From Nostoc sp. TCL240-02 (GTDB taxonomy: Bacteria; Cyanobacteriota; Cyanobacteriia; Cyanobacteriales; Nostocaceae): a stretch of DNA of 64,000 nt. The position numbers and the translations under genes were made by a program. The notes under the pieces are model-generated. The model saw only the letters and a list, made by a program, of their open reading frames with translations. It had not been told where the DNA came from and did not search any database. The stretch spans positions 7,683,001-7,747,000 of the forward strand of contig NZ_CP040094.1 in NCBI RefSeq assembly GCF_013343235.1. Direction: 5' to 3'. This document shows, piece by piece, positions 8,361 through 16,883 of this stretch. Every line of letters begins with the position of its first letter. The first letter of the stretch is position 1.

Positions 8361-9053
8361 TCATGATTTTTGCTATTCTCAGCATAACAAAAAGGATTCT
8401 TTGAATAGCATAATTTGGAGAAAGTTAATCAACTAACAAGAAATAAATCTGCTGAAATTTTTGCAGCCTTATTATTAGTTAATTGCCCTATAATCGATTA
8501 CTACATTAGTGAACTATAGTTGTTTTTATTCACCCAGAGTAGTAATGTAATTCTTCAAACAGTCACACAAGATATATTTTTGGATTATTTATTGTTCTGT
8601 TTCATGTCCAGAAGCTTTGCTTTACCAAACAAAAATATATTTTCAGTGCTGTTTAGGGTTTGTGTGAAGTTAAAACTGGTTGCAGTATATTTACTTGAGT
8701 AGGATTAGTTTTTGACACTAAGAGGTCAGATTATTCCCCTATAAACTAATAATTTATAACTTTTCTTCAGAATATGCAAGATGAGTTCTTGAAAAATTTC
8801 AAATGTCAATACTTCTCAAGAGTTAAATATTTTACCCTACTGACAGATGACATGGAGTGTTTATAAGAGTAGTTCTAACAATAGTTTTTAATAAAAATAA
8901 ACCGCAGAGGCGCAGAGAAATCAGAGGAAGAGAGATTTGTGAAATAGTGAAAGCCCTTCAGCAAGTTCACTGAGGGCTAAAAATAATATTTGTACCAGAG
9001 GTGCTGTGCAAAGTTTAAATTTAATCTTGCACAAATCTTGTAATCAACTAAAT
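8361..9053. other. gene-free, AT-rich intergenic region
   Basis: About 690 bases without a convincing gene. A 60-codon frame at 8520-8702 lacks a ribosome-binding site and looks random. The part next to 8360 should hold the invertase promoter. Around 8900-8935 there is a fragment of the dispersed CGCAGAGGCGCAGAG repeat. Confidence 0.6.
8952..8978 (-). terminator. candidate stem-loop terminator
   Basis: AGCCCTTCAG and CTGAGGGCT form a nine-pair stem with one bulged T and an eight-base loop, about 75 bases after the stop of the small membrane protein gene read on the minus strand. A T-rich but interrupted stretch follows on that strand. It could act in either direction. Confidence 0.5.
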
Positions 9054-9410
9054 TCAAGGGTTTGACTCACTGTGGTTAAGAGCTTTCCATGCGCCGTATC
9101 CAACATAGCCAACTGCTGCTGTTGCGGCTACTGGAAGTAATACCGGAGCCGCTACGGCTGAACCAACCGCAGCCCCTGCTCCTGCTAGAACTGCCGTGTG
9201 TCCCGTAGCCATCAGCGTCACCACGCTGCCCGAAGCCACTCCCGCAGCAAATGCCGCAAGATTTCCACAGTCACTATCCTGCTCACATTTAATAATTGCA
9301 ATATCTGCCATAGCTGGAGCAGGTAAAATTGTCAAGGCGCTAATTACTATAAGCAGCATAACTATGCACATCGAAATTAGTCTTTTAGCGCTTTGAAATA
9401 AAGGTTGCAT
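9054..9410 (-). CDS. small secreted or membrane protein with glycine/alanine-rich hydrophobic core
   Basis: 118 residues, not recognised. A basic start (MQPLFQSAKR) leads into a hydrophobic signal sequence ending at PAPAMA, a plausible signal-peptidase site near residue 35. The mature part has two cysteines (CEQDSDCGN) that could form a disulfide, then a long Ala/Gly/Val-rich segment with small-residue periodicity resembling glycine-zipper membrane segments, and a short polar tail. It stands alone. Possible roles are an envelope or membrane-associated small protein; no function is assigned. Confidence 0.65.
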   Translation of the reverse strand: MQPLFQSAKRLISMCIVMLLIVISALTILPAPAMADIAIIKCEQDSDCGNLAAFAAGVASGSVVTLMATGHTAVLAGAGAAVGSAVAAPVLLPVAATAAVGYVGYGAWKALNHSESNP

Positions 9411-9691
9411 GGGATTTTTTGTCTTAATTTAATTTTGATAAATCACAGAAGCAATCTACCCCAGCTTAAAAAACAAAACCTACAACGACATCATAAATTT
9501 CCGCAAAGCAGAAAAAAGCCAAAATCCTCAAATCCACCAGTTTATTTATGAAGTTTAAACTATTAGTACAAATTTTTAGTTTGCTAAACTCATCACTTCA
9601 CTAACATATCTTCAGTTTCTTTCTCTGCGTCTTGGTAGTTCGTATCCTCCAGCGTACTTCATATCACATCAACTAGAAATCGTGCATTCCA

Positions 9692-10051
9692 TTATCCAAA
9701 CTCAAGATACTCAATAATGGTTCCATCAGGATGCATCGCTCGCATATTCGCTCCAGTGGTAACTTTGTTCGGTTCCGCCAGAATCACAGCACCCTGCTGA
9801 ATAAGTGCTTCTTTAAAATCATTGAGTGAGTCCACAAGAAATGTTGCGTGTGTACTCTTGAATGGAGAGAGTGCTTCTGCCGAACCAGCAATTAAAAGAA
9901 TAGAACCCACACTTGCGAGTTCCAACTCAGACTCGGAATATTGAAACCACAACCAACATTTTTCTGTAAAAAGGTTCTCATAGAAAGCGATCGCCTCATC
10001 CAAGTCTACCGGACTAAGATAGACTCTGGTTAATACTTTAAGAATTTGCAT
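9692..10051 (-). CDS. VOC (glyoxalase/bleomycin-resistance fold) family protein
   Basis: 119 residues. The opening KVLTRVYLSPVDLDEAIAFY and the closing MHPDGTIIEYLEFG are typical of single-domain vicinal-oxygen-chelate proteins, where the terminal glutamate is often a metal ligand. The middle segment (THATFLVDSLNDFKEALIQQGAV) fits the second babb unit. Such proteins act as dimers on varied small molecules, so the substrate cannot be told. No partner gene is adjacent. Confidence 0.8.
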   Translation of the reverse strand: MQILKVLTRVYLSPVDLDEAIAFYENLFTEKCWLWFQYSESELELASVGSILLIAGSAEALSPFKSTHATFLVDSLNDFKEALIQQGAVILAEPNKVTTGANMRAMHPDGTIIEYLEFG

Positions 10052-10108
10052 TGCAAACTGTCTATTAGGCAGCTAATGGATTTTGTTTTGCTTACTCAGC
10101 AATCATAG

Positions 10109-10219
10109 TTAACTAAGATCGATCAAGAAATAGTCTATCTTCAACTTGAAAAGGTCTTCAACTCTCTGTTCACCTAGCTCTTGATAATGTTGTTCGCAGT
10201 CAATCAAAATACATTTCAT
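10109..10219 (-). CDS. possible 36-residue small protein
   Basis: An ATG at 10219 on the minus strand is preceded by AAAGGAG at five-base spacing, a strong ribosome-binding site. The frame encodes MKCILIDCEQ and continues with a charged, helix-prone sequence to a TAA at 10109. I do not recognise it. The good start signal is the main reason to list it; it may be the remnant of a longer gene. Confidence 0.35.
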   Translation of the reverse strand: MKCILIDCEQHYQELGEQRVEDLFKLKIDYFLIDLS

Positions 10220-10425
10220 TTCTACTCCTTTAGCCCCACATAAGTCATCTGTATAGCTATAACCAATATATATACATAGATTTTGCAACAGTACCTAGTT
10301 TTAGGAGTATGTCAGAGAAAATAGCAGGAAGATGTTTTCTGATGCCATCTTGAATTAATGTCTCTACAAGAAAAAATACGTCTGATATTCCCATACTATT
10401 TAATTAGTAATACATCAGGTGTAGT

Positions 10426-11148
10426 TTAAATAATTACAGATTCCGAATTACGAATTGTTTTAAATTTTTTCCCCTGTGCGTAGATAAAATAATTATCTGT
10501 CACTTTTACCTCAGCCTGAAAGCCTGCTTTTTTTAGCTTATCCTTAAGTTCATCTGGCTGATAAAAAATTTTGACAATCTGAAATTCTTGACCATTATTT
10601 AATTTACGGGTTTTATATATGTTTCCGTCGTCTTCAAGGATATGATTGTTAGCTGTGGATGTCGGTTCAAAGGAAGAGTCAATGATAAATACTTCCCCAC
10701 CAAGGCGAACAGATTGGTAGACTTTCGTCAAAAAAGAATCGAGTAATTTTGGCGGCACATGAGATAGCCAAAAGGCGAAAAACACCAAATCATATTCAGT
10801 GTCAGGTTGCCAAGTAAATAAATCAATTAGGTGATATTCAACACTCAGTGAATTTAACTTCGAGCGATTAATTGCAATCATTTCTTCAGAGGCATCGATC
10901 ACAGTAATCTTTTTACCGATCCTTAAAAGCTCTTGCGTCCAGATACCTGTTCCAGATGCTAACTCCAAAATATCATCCATCAAACCAATTTGGTGTAATG
11001 TATTTTTTATCACCGCTACTTCATTAAACCAGCGCTGGTTTATTTTGGGACTGTGATCGTAGCGTCCTTTCCTATAGAACCACTCATCATATTCATTGGC
11101 TCTAGCGCGATAGTACTCAATCTGTTGTTGAAGAATATTATCTATCAT
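10426..11148 (-). CDS. class I SAM-dependent methyltransferase
   Basis: 240 residues with the Rossmann-type SAM-binding order: ILELASGTGIWTQELL (motif I), KITVIDASEEMI (motif II acidic end), DLVFFAFWLSHVP (motif IV) and RLGGEVFIIDSSFEP (motif V). The N-terminal YYRARANEYDEWFY is typical of small Methyltransf_25-like enzymes. The substrate is unknown. The gene is divergent from the lipoprotein gene at 11354 and separated by about 200 bases, leaving room for two promoters. Confidence 0.82.
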   Translation of the reverse strand: MIDNILQQQIEYYRARANEYDEWFYRKGRYDHSPKINQRWFNEVAVIKNTLHQIGLMDDILELASGTGIWTQELLRIGKKITVIDASEEMIAINRSKLNSLSVEYHLIDLFTWQPDTEYDLVFFAFWLSHVPPKLLDSFLTKVYQSVRLGGEVFIIDSSFEPTSTANNHILEDDGNIYKTRKLNNGQEFQIVKIFYQPDELKDKLKKAGFQAEVKVTDNYFIYAQGKKFKTIRNSESVII

Positions 11149-11353
11149 CGCGTCCTTTCTGATCCGATTGAATTTATATTTGACACTGCTATGACTTTCA
11201 GTAAGATTTTTTTCTTCCGCGAATAAACTTGCATTTCATCTGTAATTATGTGATATTTTTATCATTCCATAATAATACGGTGAATCAATAAACTTACCGT
11301 ATATTTACCGTTTAGTCGCTAAAATCTGATATTTATTTACCCCTGAAAGCAGA

Positions 11354-12433
11354 ATGAAGATGTTTACTAAGTTCTCTTCAAGTCGATTTTTGGGTATGGC
11401 TTTTGCCTTCCTCCAAAGGTTCAAACAGCAAAGAATCCACACCTTTTCCCTATTATTTGCATTGGGACTTAGCTTAACTTTGGCTATCTCTGCTTGTTCT
11501 CCAAGCGCAAGTAACAATGGAACAACTCAGACAGCTACCCCCAGCGCTGTAGCTAGCGGCACTACAATTCGTATAGGCTACCAGAAAGCGTCAACTGTCC
11601 TCTATGCACTGAAAGCGAGAGAAGAATTAGAAAAAGCCTTTGCAACTTCAGGATCTTCCGTAACTTGGTCAGAATTTCCGGCTGGGCCTCCAATGCTAGA
11701 AGCATTGAATGCAGGTAGCATTGATTTTGGCTATACCGGAGAATCACCACCAATATTTGCCCAAGCTGGGGGTATTCCTCTAGTTTATGTTGCCTACGAT
11801 CCTTGGAGTCCGAAAGCTGAAGCCATCGTAGTACCCAAGGATTCACCTATTAAAAGTGTGGCTGAACTCAAGGGCAAAAAAGTTGCTTTTGCCAAAGGTT
11901 CTAATGCTAACTACCTATTGGTGAAAGCGCTCGAAAAAGCAGGGGTACAGTACAGTGAAATCCAGCCAGCAACTCTCCCACCCGCCGATGCTCGTGCTGC
12001 CTTTGAAGGAAAAAAGGTTGATGCTTGGGCAATTTGGGACCCATATTTAGCCGCAGCAGAAGCAGCAACAGGCGCACGTATTTTAGCAGACGCAACGGAA
12101 TTAGCTCCCAATCGTGGTTATTATCTAGCTGCAAAATCTTTTGTTGATGCCAAACCTGATGTTTTGAAAATAGTTTTAGATAGGGTGAAAAAAGTTAGTG
12201 GCTGGGCAAAAAATAATCCTAGTGAAGTTGCTAAACTTCTTTCCCCTGCTTTGGGTATAGATGCTCCTGTATTGGAAATAGCAGAAAAGCGACGTGAATA
12301 TGATGTACTTCCGCTCACAGATGAAGTGATTACTAAACAACAAGAGATTGCAGATACCTTCTACAAAATTAAGTTGATCCCGAAAGAAATCAAAGTTAAG
12401 GAAATTGTTTGGCAAGGAAAAGTGAATAATTAA
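11354..12433 (+). CDS. SsuA/TauA-type ABC transporter substrate-binding lipoprotein
   Basis: 359 residues. A signal sequence ends in a lipobox (LAISAC, Cys near residue 48), so the protein should be lipid-anchored and periplasmic. The mature part matches sulfonate/nitrate-type binding proteins: IRIGYQKASTVLYALKAR, LEALNAGSIDFGYTGESPP, VAELKGKKVAFAKGSNANYL and DAWAIWDPYLAAAE. Typical ligands are alkane-sulfonates or taurine. No permease or ATPase gene of this type is next to it, because the following DNA is an IS element and a nucleotidase gene. It is therefore an orphan receptor or relies on a transporter elsewhere. Confidence 0.85.
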   Translation: MKMFTKFSSSRFLGMAFAFLQRFKQQRIHTFSLLFALGLSLTLAISACSPSASNNGTTQTATPSAVASGTTIRIGYQKASTVLYALKAREELEKAFATSGSSVTWSEFPAGPPMLEALNAGSIDFGYTGESPPIFAQAGGIPLVYVAYDPWSPKAEAIVVPKDSPIKSVAELKGKKVAFAKGSNANYLLVKALEKAGVQYSEIQPATLPPADARAAFEGKKVDAWAIWDPYLAAAEAATGARILADATELAPNRGYYLAAKSFVDAKPDVLKIVLDRVKKVSGWAKNNPSEVAKLLSPALGIDAPVLEIAEKRREYDVLPLTDEVITKQQEIADTFYKIKLIPKEIKVKEIVWQGKVNN

Positions 12434-12556
12434 TAAATAATGATTTTTGAATTCCGAATAATGTTACAAGTTAACATAACACGTTGAAAAGTTATAGCGG
12501 TTATCAGTCTACTTCAGTACAGTAGGAGAGAGCAATTCTACTGATAATTGGTGGTG

Positions 12557-12952
12557 ATGAAAGCCTACTCTCTCGACTTGCGTCAAAAAATAGTTGATGC
12601 TTATGCCTGCGGTGACATTTCCCAACGAAAACTGGCTAAAAACTTTGGTGTCACCTTAAGTTTTGTGCAAAATTTACTCAAACGCCATCGAGAATTGGGG
12701 ATGATAGGCCCCAAGGTGCGGACTGAGCAGACAGCAACAAAGTTGAATGCTGAACAGTTAGAAATCCTGCGCCAACTCGTCATAGCACAGCCCGATGCGA
12801 CGTTAAGCGAATTGCGGGAACGACTTTACGAGAAAACAGAGGTCTTAATTGGGGTAGCTACGGTGAATCGGATGGTTCGCTGGAAACTTCACCTCAACCT
12901 CAAAAAAAAAGTCTCCACCTCACAAAAAAAGGTAGTGATGAAGTCCAACTAG
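12557..12952 (+). CDS. IS630-family transposase, N-terminal frame (helix-turn-helix part)
   Basis: Starts MKAYSLDLRQKIVDAYACG, the usual start of IS630-type transposases. It continues with a helix-turn-helix (QRKLAKNFGVTLSFVQNLLK). The frame ends at 12952 shortly after a run of nine A residues at 12902-12910. A -1 shift on this run joins it to the DDE half in the next frame, giving the expected KKSLHLTKKG-type junction of the family. In-frame TTG and GTG codons at 12548-12556 are alternative starts. This is probably programmed frameshifting or slippage rather than damage. Confidence 0.85.
   Translation: MKAYSLDLRQKIVDAYACGDISQRKLAKNFGVTLSFVQNLLKRHRELGMIGPKVRTEQTATKLNAEQLEILRQLVIAQPDATLSELRERLYEKTEVLIGVATVNRMVRWKLHLNLKKKVSTSQKKVVMKSN
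12902..12910 (+). promoter_or_regulatory. A9 slippery site for -1 frameshift in IS630 transposase
   Basis: Nine consecutive A residues contain the A-AAA-AAA type heptamer in the right phase for a -1 shift between the two transposase frames. A second A7 run follows at 12924-12930. Confidence 0.65.
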
Positions 12953-12975
12953 CCCGATTTGAGTACTGGAAACTC

Positions 12976-13515
12976 TTGAGGGGGATACCCGTCGAAGAGC
13001 TGATTTTCTTAGATGAATCGGGAGTTAATCTGTCCTTCATCCGCAAATGTGCCCGCGCCTTGCCTGGCCTTCGGGCCTATGCTCAAAAGCCCAACCGCAA
13101 AGGGAAAAATGTCTCGGTAATTGGTGCAATTAGCTTGAAAGGACTGCTCACCCAATGGAGTGGCTTAGGTTCTATCGATGCTTTGACTTTTGATGCCTTC
13201 ATCGCCCAAAAGCTCGTACCCAAACTTTGGCCTGGTGCAGTGGTGATCATGGATAACTGCTCAATCCATAAAAGTGATGAACTTGAAGCTTTGCTCATCG
13301 CTGCTGGCGCTCATCTCATTTATCTCCCCCCCTATTCTCCCGATTTTTCACCGATTGAGAATTGTTGGTCCAAGATTAAGAACATTCTCCGTCGCATCGG
13401 TGCAAGGACATACCCTGATTTACTCCAGGCATTAGATACGGCATTCGCAGAAGTGACAATAGAGAATTTGCTGGGTTGGTTTACTCACTGCTGCTACTGT
13501 ACCTCACAAGACTGA
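12976..13515 (+). CDS. IS630-family transposase, C-terminal DDE frame
   Basis: The catalytic part: IFLDESGVNLSF (first Asp), VVIMDNCSIHKSDELE (second Asp) and PPYSPDFSPIENCWSKIK (Glu) form the DDE triad of the Tc1/mariner-IS630 superfamily. The -1 frame is open back to the A9 run at 12902-12910, where it reads KKSLHLTKKG and LARFEYWKLL, so the translated product should be a fusion with the N-terminal frame rather than starting here. All three acidic residues are present, so the element may be active. Confidence 0.85.
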   Translation: MRGIPVEELIFLDESGVNLSFIRKCARALPGLRAYAQKPNRKGKNVSVIGAISLKGLLTQWSGLGSIDALTFDAFIAQKLVPKLWPGAVVIMDNCSIHKSDELEALLIAAGAHLIYLPPYSPDFSPIENCWSKIKNILRRIGARTYPDLLQALDTAFAEVTIENLLGWFTHCCYCTSQD

Positions 13516-13528
13516 TAACCGCTATATT

Positions 13529-15505
13529 ATGCCTTTGTTAAATTCCAAAAATAGATTTTTCGGTAAGCTTAATAGCCTAAATTTAAGTACTAACCAGTTA
13601 AGTTCGTTAGTTATATTTGGTATATTATTCTCTCTGGGAACTAGTATTGGTGTAGCACAAGTCAAAACAACACCTAAACCGGGATTCACACTGCAACTTT
13701 TACATACTTCCGACCAAGAAGCAGGTGTTCCAGCACTGGAGGATGCACCAAACTTTTCGGCAGTGTTGAATGCACTTAAAAATCAGGATGCTAATCGTGA
13801 CGGTAAGCCTGATTATCCTAATACCTTAATCCTTTCATCTGGAGATGCCTATATTCCCAGTCCCTTCTTATTTGCTAGTGATACAGTTTTTGGTGGACAG
13901 GGAAGAGGAGATATTTTAATTTTAAATGCTCTAGGGTTTGGTGCGATCGCCTTTGGTAATCACGAATTTGACTTAGGTACGGGTGTTGTTGCCGATTTAC
14001 TCGGTGCTAAAAAAGATTACCCAGGTACAAATTTTCCCTATCTCAGCACAAATCTAGATTTCAGCACTGATAAAGACCTGGCAAAATTAGTTACTGCTGA
14101 TGGACAAGAAGCAAGTAAAATTCCTAATAAAATTGCCCGTAGTACCATCATTACCCTCAATGGTGAAAAGATTGGTGTAGTTGGGGCGACAACCCCCACT
14201 CTACGGACGATTTCTTCTCCCGGTGGTGTGACTGTGTTGCCTAAAGAATTTAATGATCGTAATGCCGCAGACATCGCCGCCTTAGCTGCTGAAATTCAAA
14301 CTTATGTCGATGCACTGCTGACAAAAAACCCAGATATTAATAAAGTTATTCTGTTGGCACACATGCAGCAAATTGCTATTGAGCAAAAGCTAGCAAAATT
14401 ACTTAAAGGAGTAGATATTGTTGTTGCTGGTGGTTCTAATACCTTACTAGCCGACAAAACAGACCGTCTACGAGTCGGTGATAAATCTGCTGGAACTTAT
14501 CCAATCCTCACAAAAGCAGCAGATGGTAATCTGATAGCCGTAGTTAATACGGATGGAAACTATCGTTATGTTGGTCGTCTAGTAGTTAACTTTGATGCCA
14601 ATGGAGTGATTATTCCGTTGAGTATTGACTCCAAAATCAGTGGTGCTTATGCGACTGACTCCCAAGGTGTAGCAACTGTCGGTGGGAAACCTGATCCTAA
14701 AATTGTCGCCATTACAGAGGCACTTCAAAAAGTGATTATTGCCCAAGATGGTAAAATTTTTGGGAAAACCAACGTCTTCCTCAATGGCTGGCGTGGTGAT
14801 GTCCGTACACAAGAAACCAATTTAGGGAATTTGACAGCCGAAGCTAATTTAGCGATCGCCAAGCGGTACGATCCTAAGACAGTCATTTCCATCAAAAATG
14901 GGGGTGGTATCCGTGACAATATCGGTATCTACACCTTTCCCCCAGGTTCGACTCGCTCACAAGATGTTATCAAACTACCACCTCAAGCAAATCCTGTAGC
15001 AGGTAAGAAAGCAAAAGAAATTTCCCAACTTGATATCACCAATGCGCTACGATTCAACAATGGCTTGACTTTAGTTACTCTGAGTGCAACAGAATTACTG
15101 GCAGTGATTGAACATAGCGTAGCAGCGATCGCACCCAGCGCTACCCCTGGCAGTTTTCCCCAAGTAGCGGGATTAACCTTTAGCTTTGACCCAGATTTGC
15201 CAGCAGGTAAGCGCGTTAAATCCCTTGCTATCAAAGATGTTCAGGGCAAAATTATTGATGTAGTAGTTAAAAATGCAGAGTTAGTGGGTGATCCTCATCG
15301 GATCTTCCGCACTGTTACCCTCAATTTCCTTGCAACTGGTGGCGATGGCTATTCTTTTCCGAAAACAGAACAGGTTGATTTGACATCAAAAGATGCTGAT
15401 AAGAGCAAACGCACAGGTTTAGCCACCTTTGCTGCTGATGGTTCGGAGCAAGATACATTAGCCGAATATCTAGCTGCTAACTTTAAGCAGATTCCCTTTT
15501 CTTAA
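13529..15505 (+). CDS. 5'-nucleotidase/alkaline-phosphatase-type metallophosphatase, secreted
   Basis: 658 residues. An N-terminal hydrophobic segment (LVIFGILFSLGTSIGVAQ) around residues 27-45 is a likely signal peptide. The metallophosphatase core shows LQLLHTSDQEAG, LILSSGDAYIPSP and GAIAFGNHEFDLGTG. The C-terminal 5'-nucleotidase domain shows VISIKNGGGIRDNIG and ALRFNNGLTLVTLSATELL. The protein should release phosphate from nucleotides outside the cell. The start codon lies three bases after the IS630 end, with no ribosome-binding site. The frame ends at TAA 15503-15505, yet the same frame continues for 24 family-like codons (ending near EDTRIQNLKLRKD), suggesting a premature stop. Expression is doubtful. 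Confidence 0.85.
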   Translation: MPLLNSKNRFFGKLNSLNLSTNQLSSLVIFGILFSLGTSIGVAQVKTTPKPGFTLQLLHTSDQEAGVPALEDAPNFSAVLNALKNQDANRDGKPDYPNTLILSSGDAYIPSPFLFASDTVFGGQGRGDILILNALGFGAIAFGNHEFDLGTGVVADLLGAKKDYPGTNFPYLSTNLDFSTDKDLAKLVTADGQEASKIPNKIARSTIITLNGEKIGVVGATTPTLRTISSPGGVTVLPKEFNDRNAADIAALAAEIQTYVDALLTKNPDINKVILLAHMQQIAIEQKLAKLLKGVDIVVAGGSNTLLADKTDRLRVGDKSAGTYPILTKAADGNLIAVVNTDGNYRYVGRLVVNFDANGVIIPLSIDSKISGAYATDSQGVATVGGKPDPKIVAITEALQKVIIAQDGKIFGKTNVFLNGWRGDVRTQETNLGNLTAEANLAIAKRYDPKTVISIKNGGGIRDNIGIYTFPPGSTRSQDVIKLPPQANPVAGKKAKEISQLDITNALRFNNGLTLVTLSATELLAVIEHSVAAIAPSATPGSFPQVAGLTFSFDPDLPAGKRVKSLAIKDVQGKIIDVVVKNAELVGDPHRIFRTVTLNFLATGGDGYSFPKTEQVDLTSKDADKSKRTGLATFAADGSEQDTLAEYLAANFKQIPFS

Positions 15506-15580
15506 GGGGATGTGCCACCCGCAGAAGATACTCGCATTCAAAATCTCAAATTGCGTAAAGATATGGTGTTATCAGATTAA
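15506..15580 (+). other. in-frame coding remnant after the nucleotidase stop
   Basis: The codons after the TAA at 15503 stay open in the same frame to a second TAA at 15578-15580 and spell GDVPPAEDTRIQNLKLRKD and a few more residues. The tail pattern ...TRIQNL... resembles the normal end of this protein family. A CAA-to-TAA change at 15503 would explain it. Confidence 0.6.
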
Positions 15581-15604
15581 TTATTTGTGCCTACTTATTT
15601 AAAG

Positions 15605-16150
15605 ATGTATAAGTTTGCCCCGGCTTGGGAGAACGAGCAAATAGTATTTGGTGCTGCGCGACCTGGATACACTAATAAGCAGGTTCAGGATTGGATACAA
15701 TTCATGAAGTCCCAAAATATTAAGCGAGTTTGTTGCCTTCTTCCCAATCAATAACTAGCTCATTACTCTAATCTTCTGGATAGCTACAAACAAGAATTTG
15801 GTAATCAGCTAGTATGTTGGGCACCAATTGTAGATTTCCATCTATCTGATTTAGAAACTCTCACACAGAAAATACTTCCTTTCTTAATAGAAGCAGATAA
15901 ACAAAATCAGAAGGTAGTTGTACACTGCTCTGGTGGAATTGGACGTACTGGACATATATTAGCAGCATGGCTAGTTAGTGTCCGAGGATTATCAAATCAA
16001 GCTGCGATTGCTGCTGTCAAGAAAACAGGTAGAAATCCTTATGAAGCTGCATTAGCTGCTGTGTTTATAGGTAGAAATCCGTTGAAAGTTGTAACAGAAC
16101 TTGACTTGCTTCTAAATGATTGCCGTCTAGCAATACATAAAGTTTTTTGA
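15605..16150 (+). pseudogene. dual-specificity/tyrosine protein phosphatase interrupted by one in-frame TAA
   Basis: From ATG 15605 the frame encodes MYKFAPAWENEQIVFGAARP and continues to codon 49, meets TAA at 15752-15754, and then stays open to TGA at 16148. After the stop it contains WAPIVDFHLSDLETL and the complete phosphatase signature VVVHCSGGIGRTGH (Cys-x5-Arg), so a total of 181 residues would fit a cyanobacterial dual-specificity phosphatase. No other damage is visible, so the lesion is recent or tolerated. The TAA follows a CAA codon, and the neighbouring nucleotidase has the same kind of stop. It lies downstream of that gene on the same strand. Confidence 0.85.
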
Positions 16151-16196
16151 TTTTGCTATCAACCTGTTTAATCAGTCTCTTGGCGAGGTAAATTCT

Positions 16197-16883
16197 ATGG
16201 CAATGGTTCTAGATAAAGTAGTTCCTTTTGGGAGATCAATGGATGAATATATAAAAATATTCAATTTAACAGACGTAGATTTAAATAAAAAAATCCTTGG
16301 AATTGGGGACGGCCCGGCAAGCTTTAATGCAGAAATGACACGTCAAGGTAAAAGTGTAGTTTCTGTTGACCCACTATACCAATTTTCTGGTGATGAGATA
16401 TTGCAACGATTTAATGAAGTGGTAGATAATATCATTAACCAAGTCAAGGCTACATCGAAAGATTGGGTATGGGGCTATCATAAATCTCCAGATGATTTGC
16501 GACACAATCGAGTCAAAGTTATTAGAGAATTTCTGTCTGATTATGAAAATGGCAAAAAAAGCAACAGATACATAGTCGATGAGTTTCCAAAATTAAAATT
16601 TAAAGATCAAGAGTTTGATATAGCCCTGTGTTCACATTTATTGTTTTTATATTCAGACCATCTCGATTACAACTTTCACCTAGATTCTGTAGGTGAGATG
16701 CTACGAATTGCTAAAGAAATCAGAATATTTCCCCTGGTAACTTTAATGTGGAACCATTCTCAACATTTAGATGAAATAGTCAAACATTACACTTCAATGG
16801 GTTACAAGATTGATATTGAAAATGTTGAATATGAGCTACAGCCTGGTGGGAATAAAATGTTGAAGATAACCAGAGATGTTTAG
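16197..16883 (+). CDS. SAM-dependent methyltransferase-like protein
   Basis: 228 residues. ILGIGDGPASFNAEMTRQG followed by VVSVDPLYQF is a SAM-binding motif I with an acidic second strand. FDIALCSHLLFLYSD corresponds to motif IV, and LRIAKEIRIFPLVTL to a later strand. Such proteins are frequent in cyanobacteria and without known substrate. The ATG has GAGG eight bases upstream. It follows the broken phosphatase gene by 46 bases, so the two might once have been co-transcribed. Methyltransferase activity is inferred from the fold only. Confidence 0.7.
   Translation: MAMVLDKVVPFGRSMDEYIKIFNLTDVDLNKKILGIGDGPASFNAEMTRQGKSVVSVDPLYQFSGDEILQRFNEVVDNIINQVKATSKDWVWGYHKSPDDLRHNRVKVIREFLSDYENGKKSNRYIVDEFPKLKFKDQEFDIALCSHLLFLYSDHLDYNFHLDSVGEMLRIAKEIRIFPLVTLMWNHSQHLDEIVKHYTSMGYKIDIENVEYELQPGGNKMLKITRDV

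Larger units (their letters stand above)
12495..13524 (+). mobile_element. IS630-family insertion sequence, complete
   Basis: About 1030 bp bounded by inverted repeats. The left end reads TAGCGGTTATCAGTCT and the reverse complement of the right end reads the same, with further partial match around AGTACAGTAG/GGTACAGTAG. TA dinucleotides at 12493-12494 and 13525-13526 fit the TA target duplication of IS630/Tc1-like elements. It carries a two-frame transposase. The element ends only three bases before the start codon of the 5'-nucleotidase gene. Confidence 0.88.

Noticed and set aside
8520-8702. 60-codon frame in the gap upstream of the invertase
   Set aside because: No ribosome-binding site, random-looking composition, AT-rich non-coding context.
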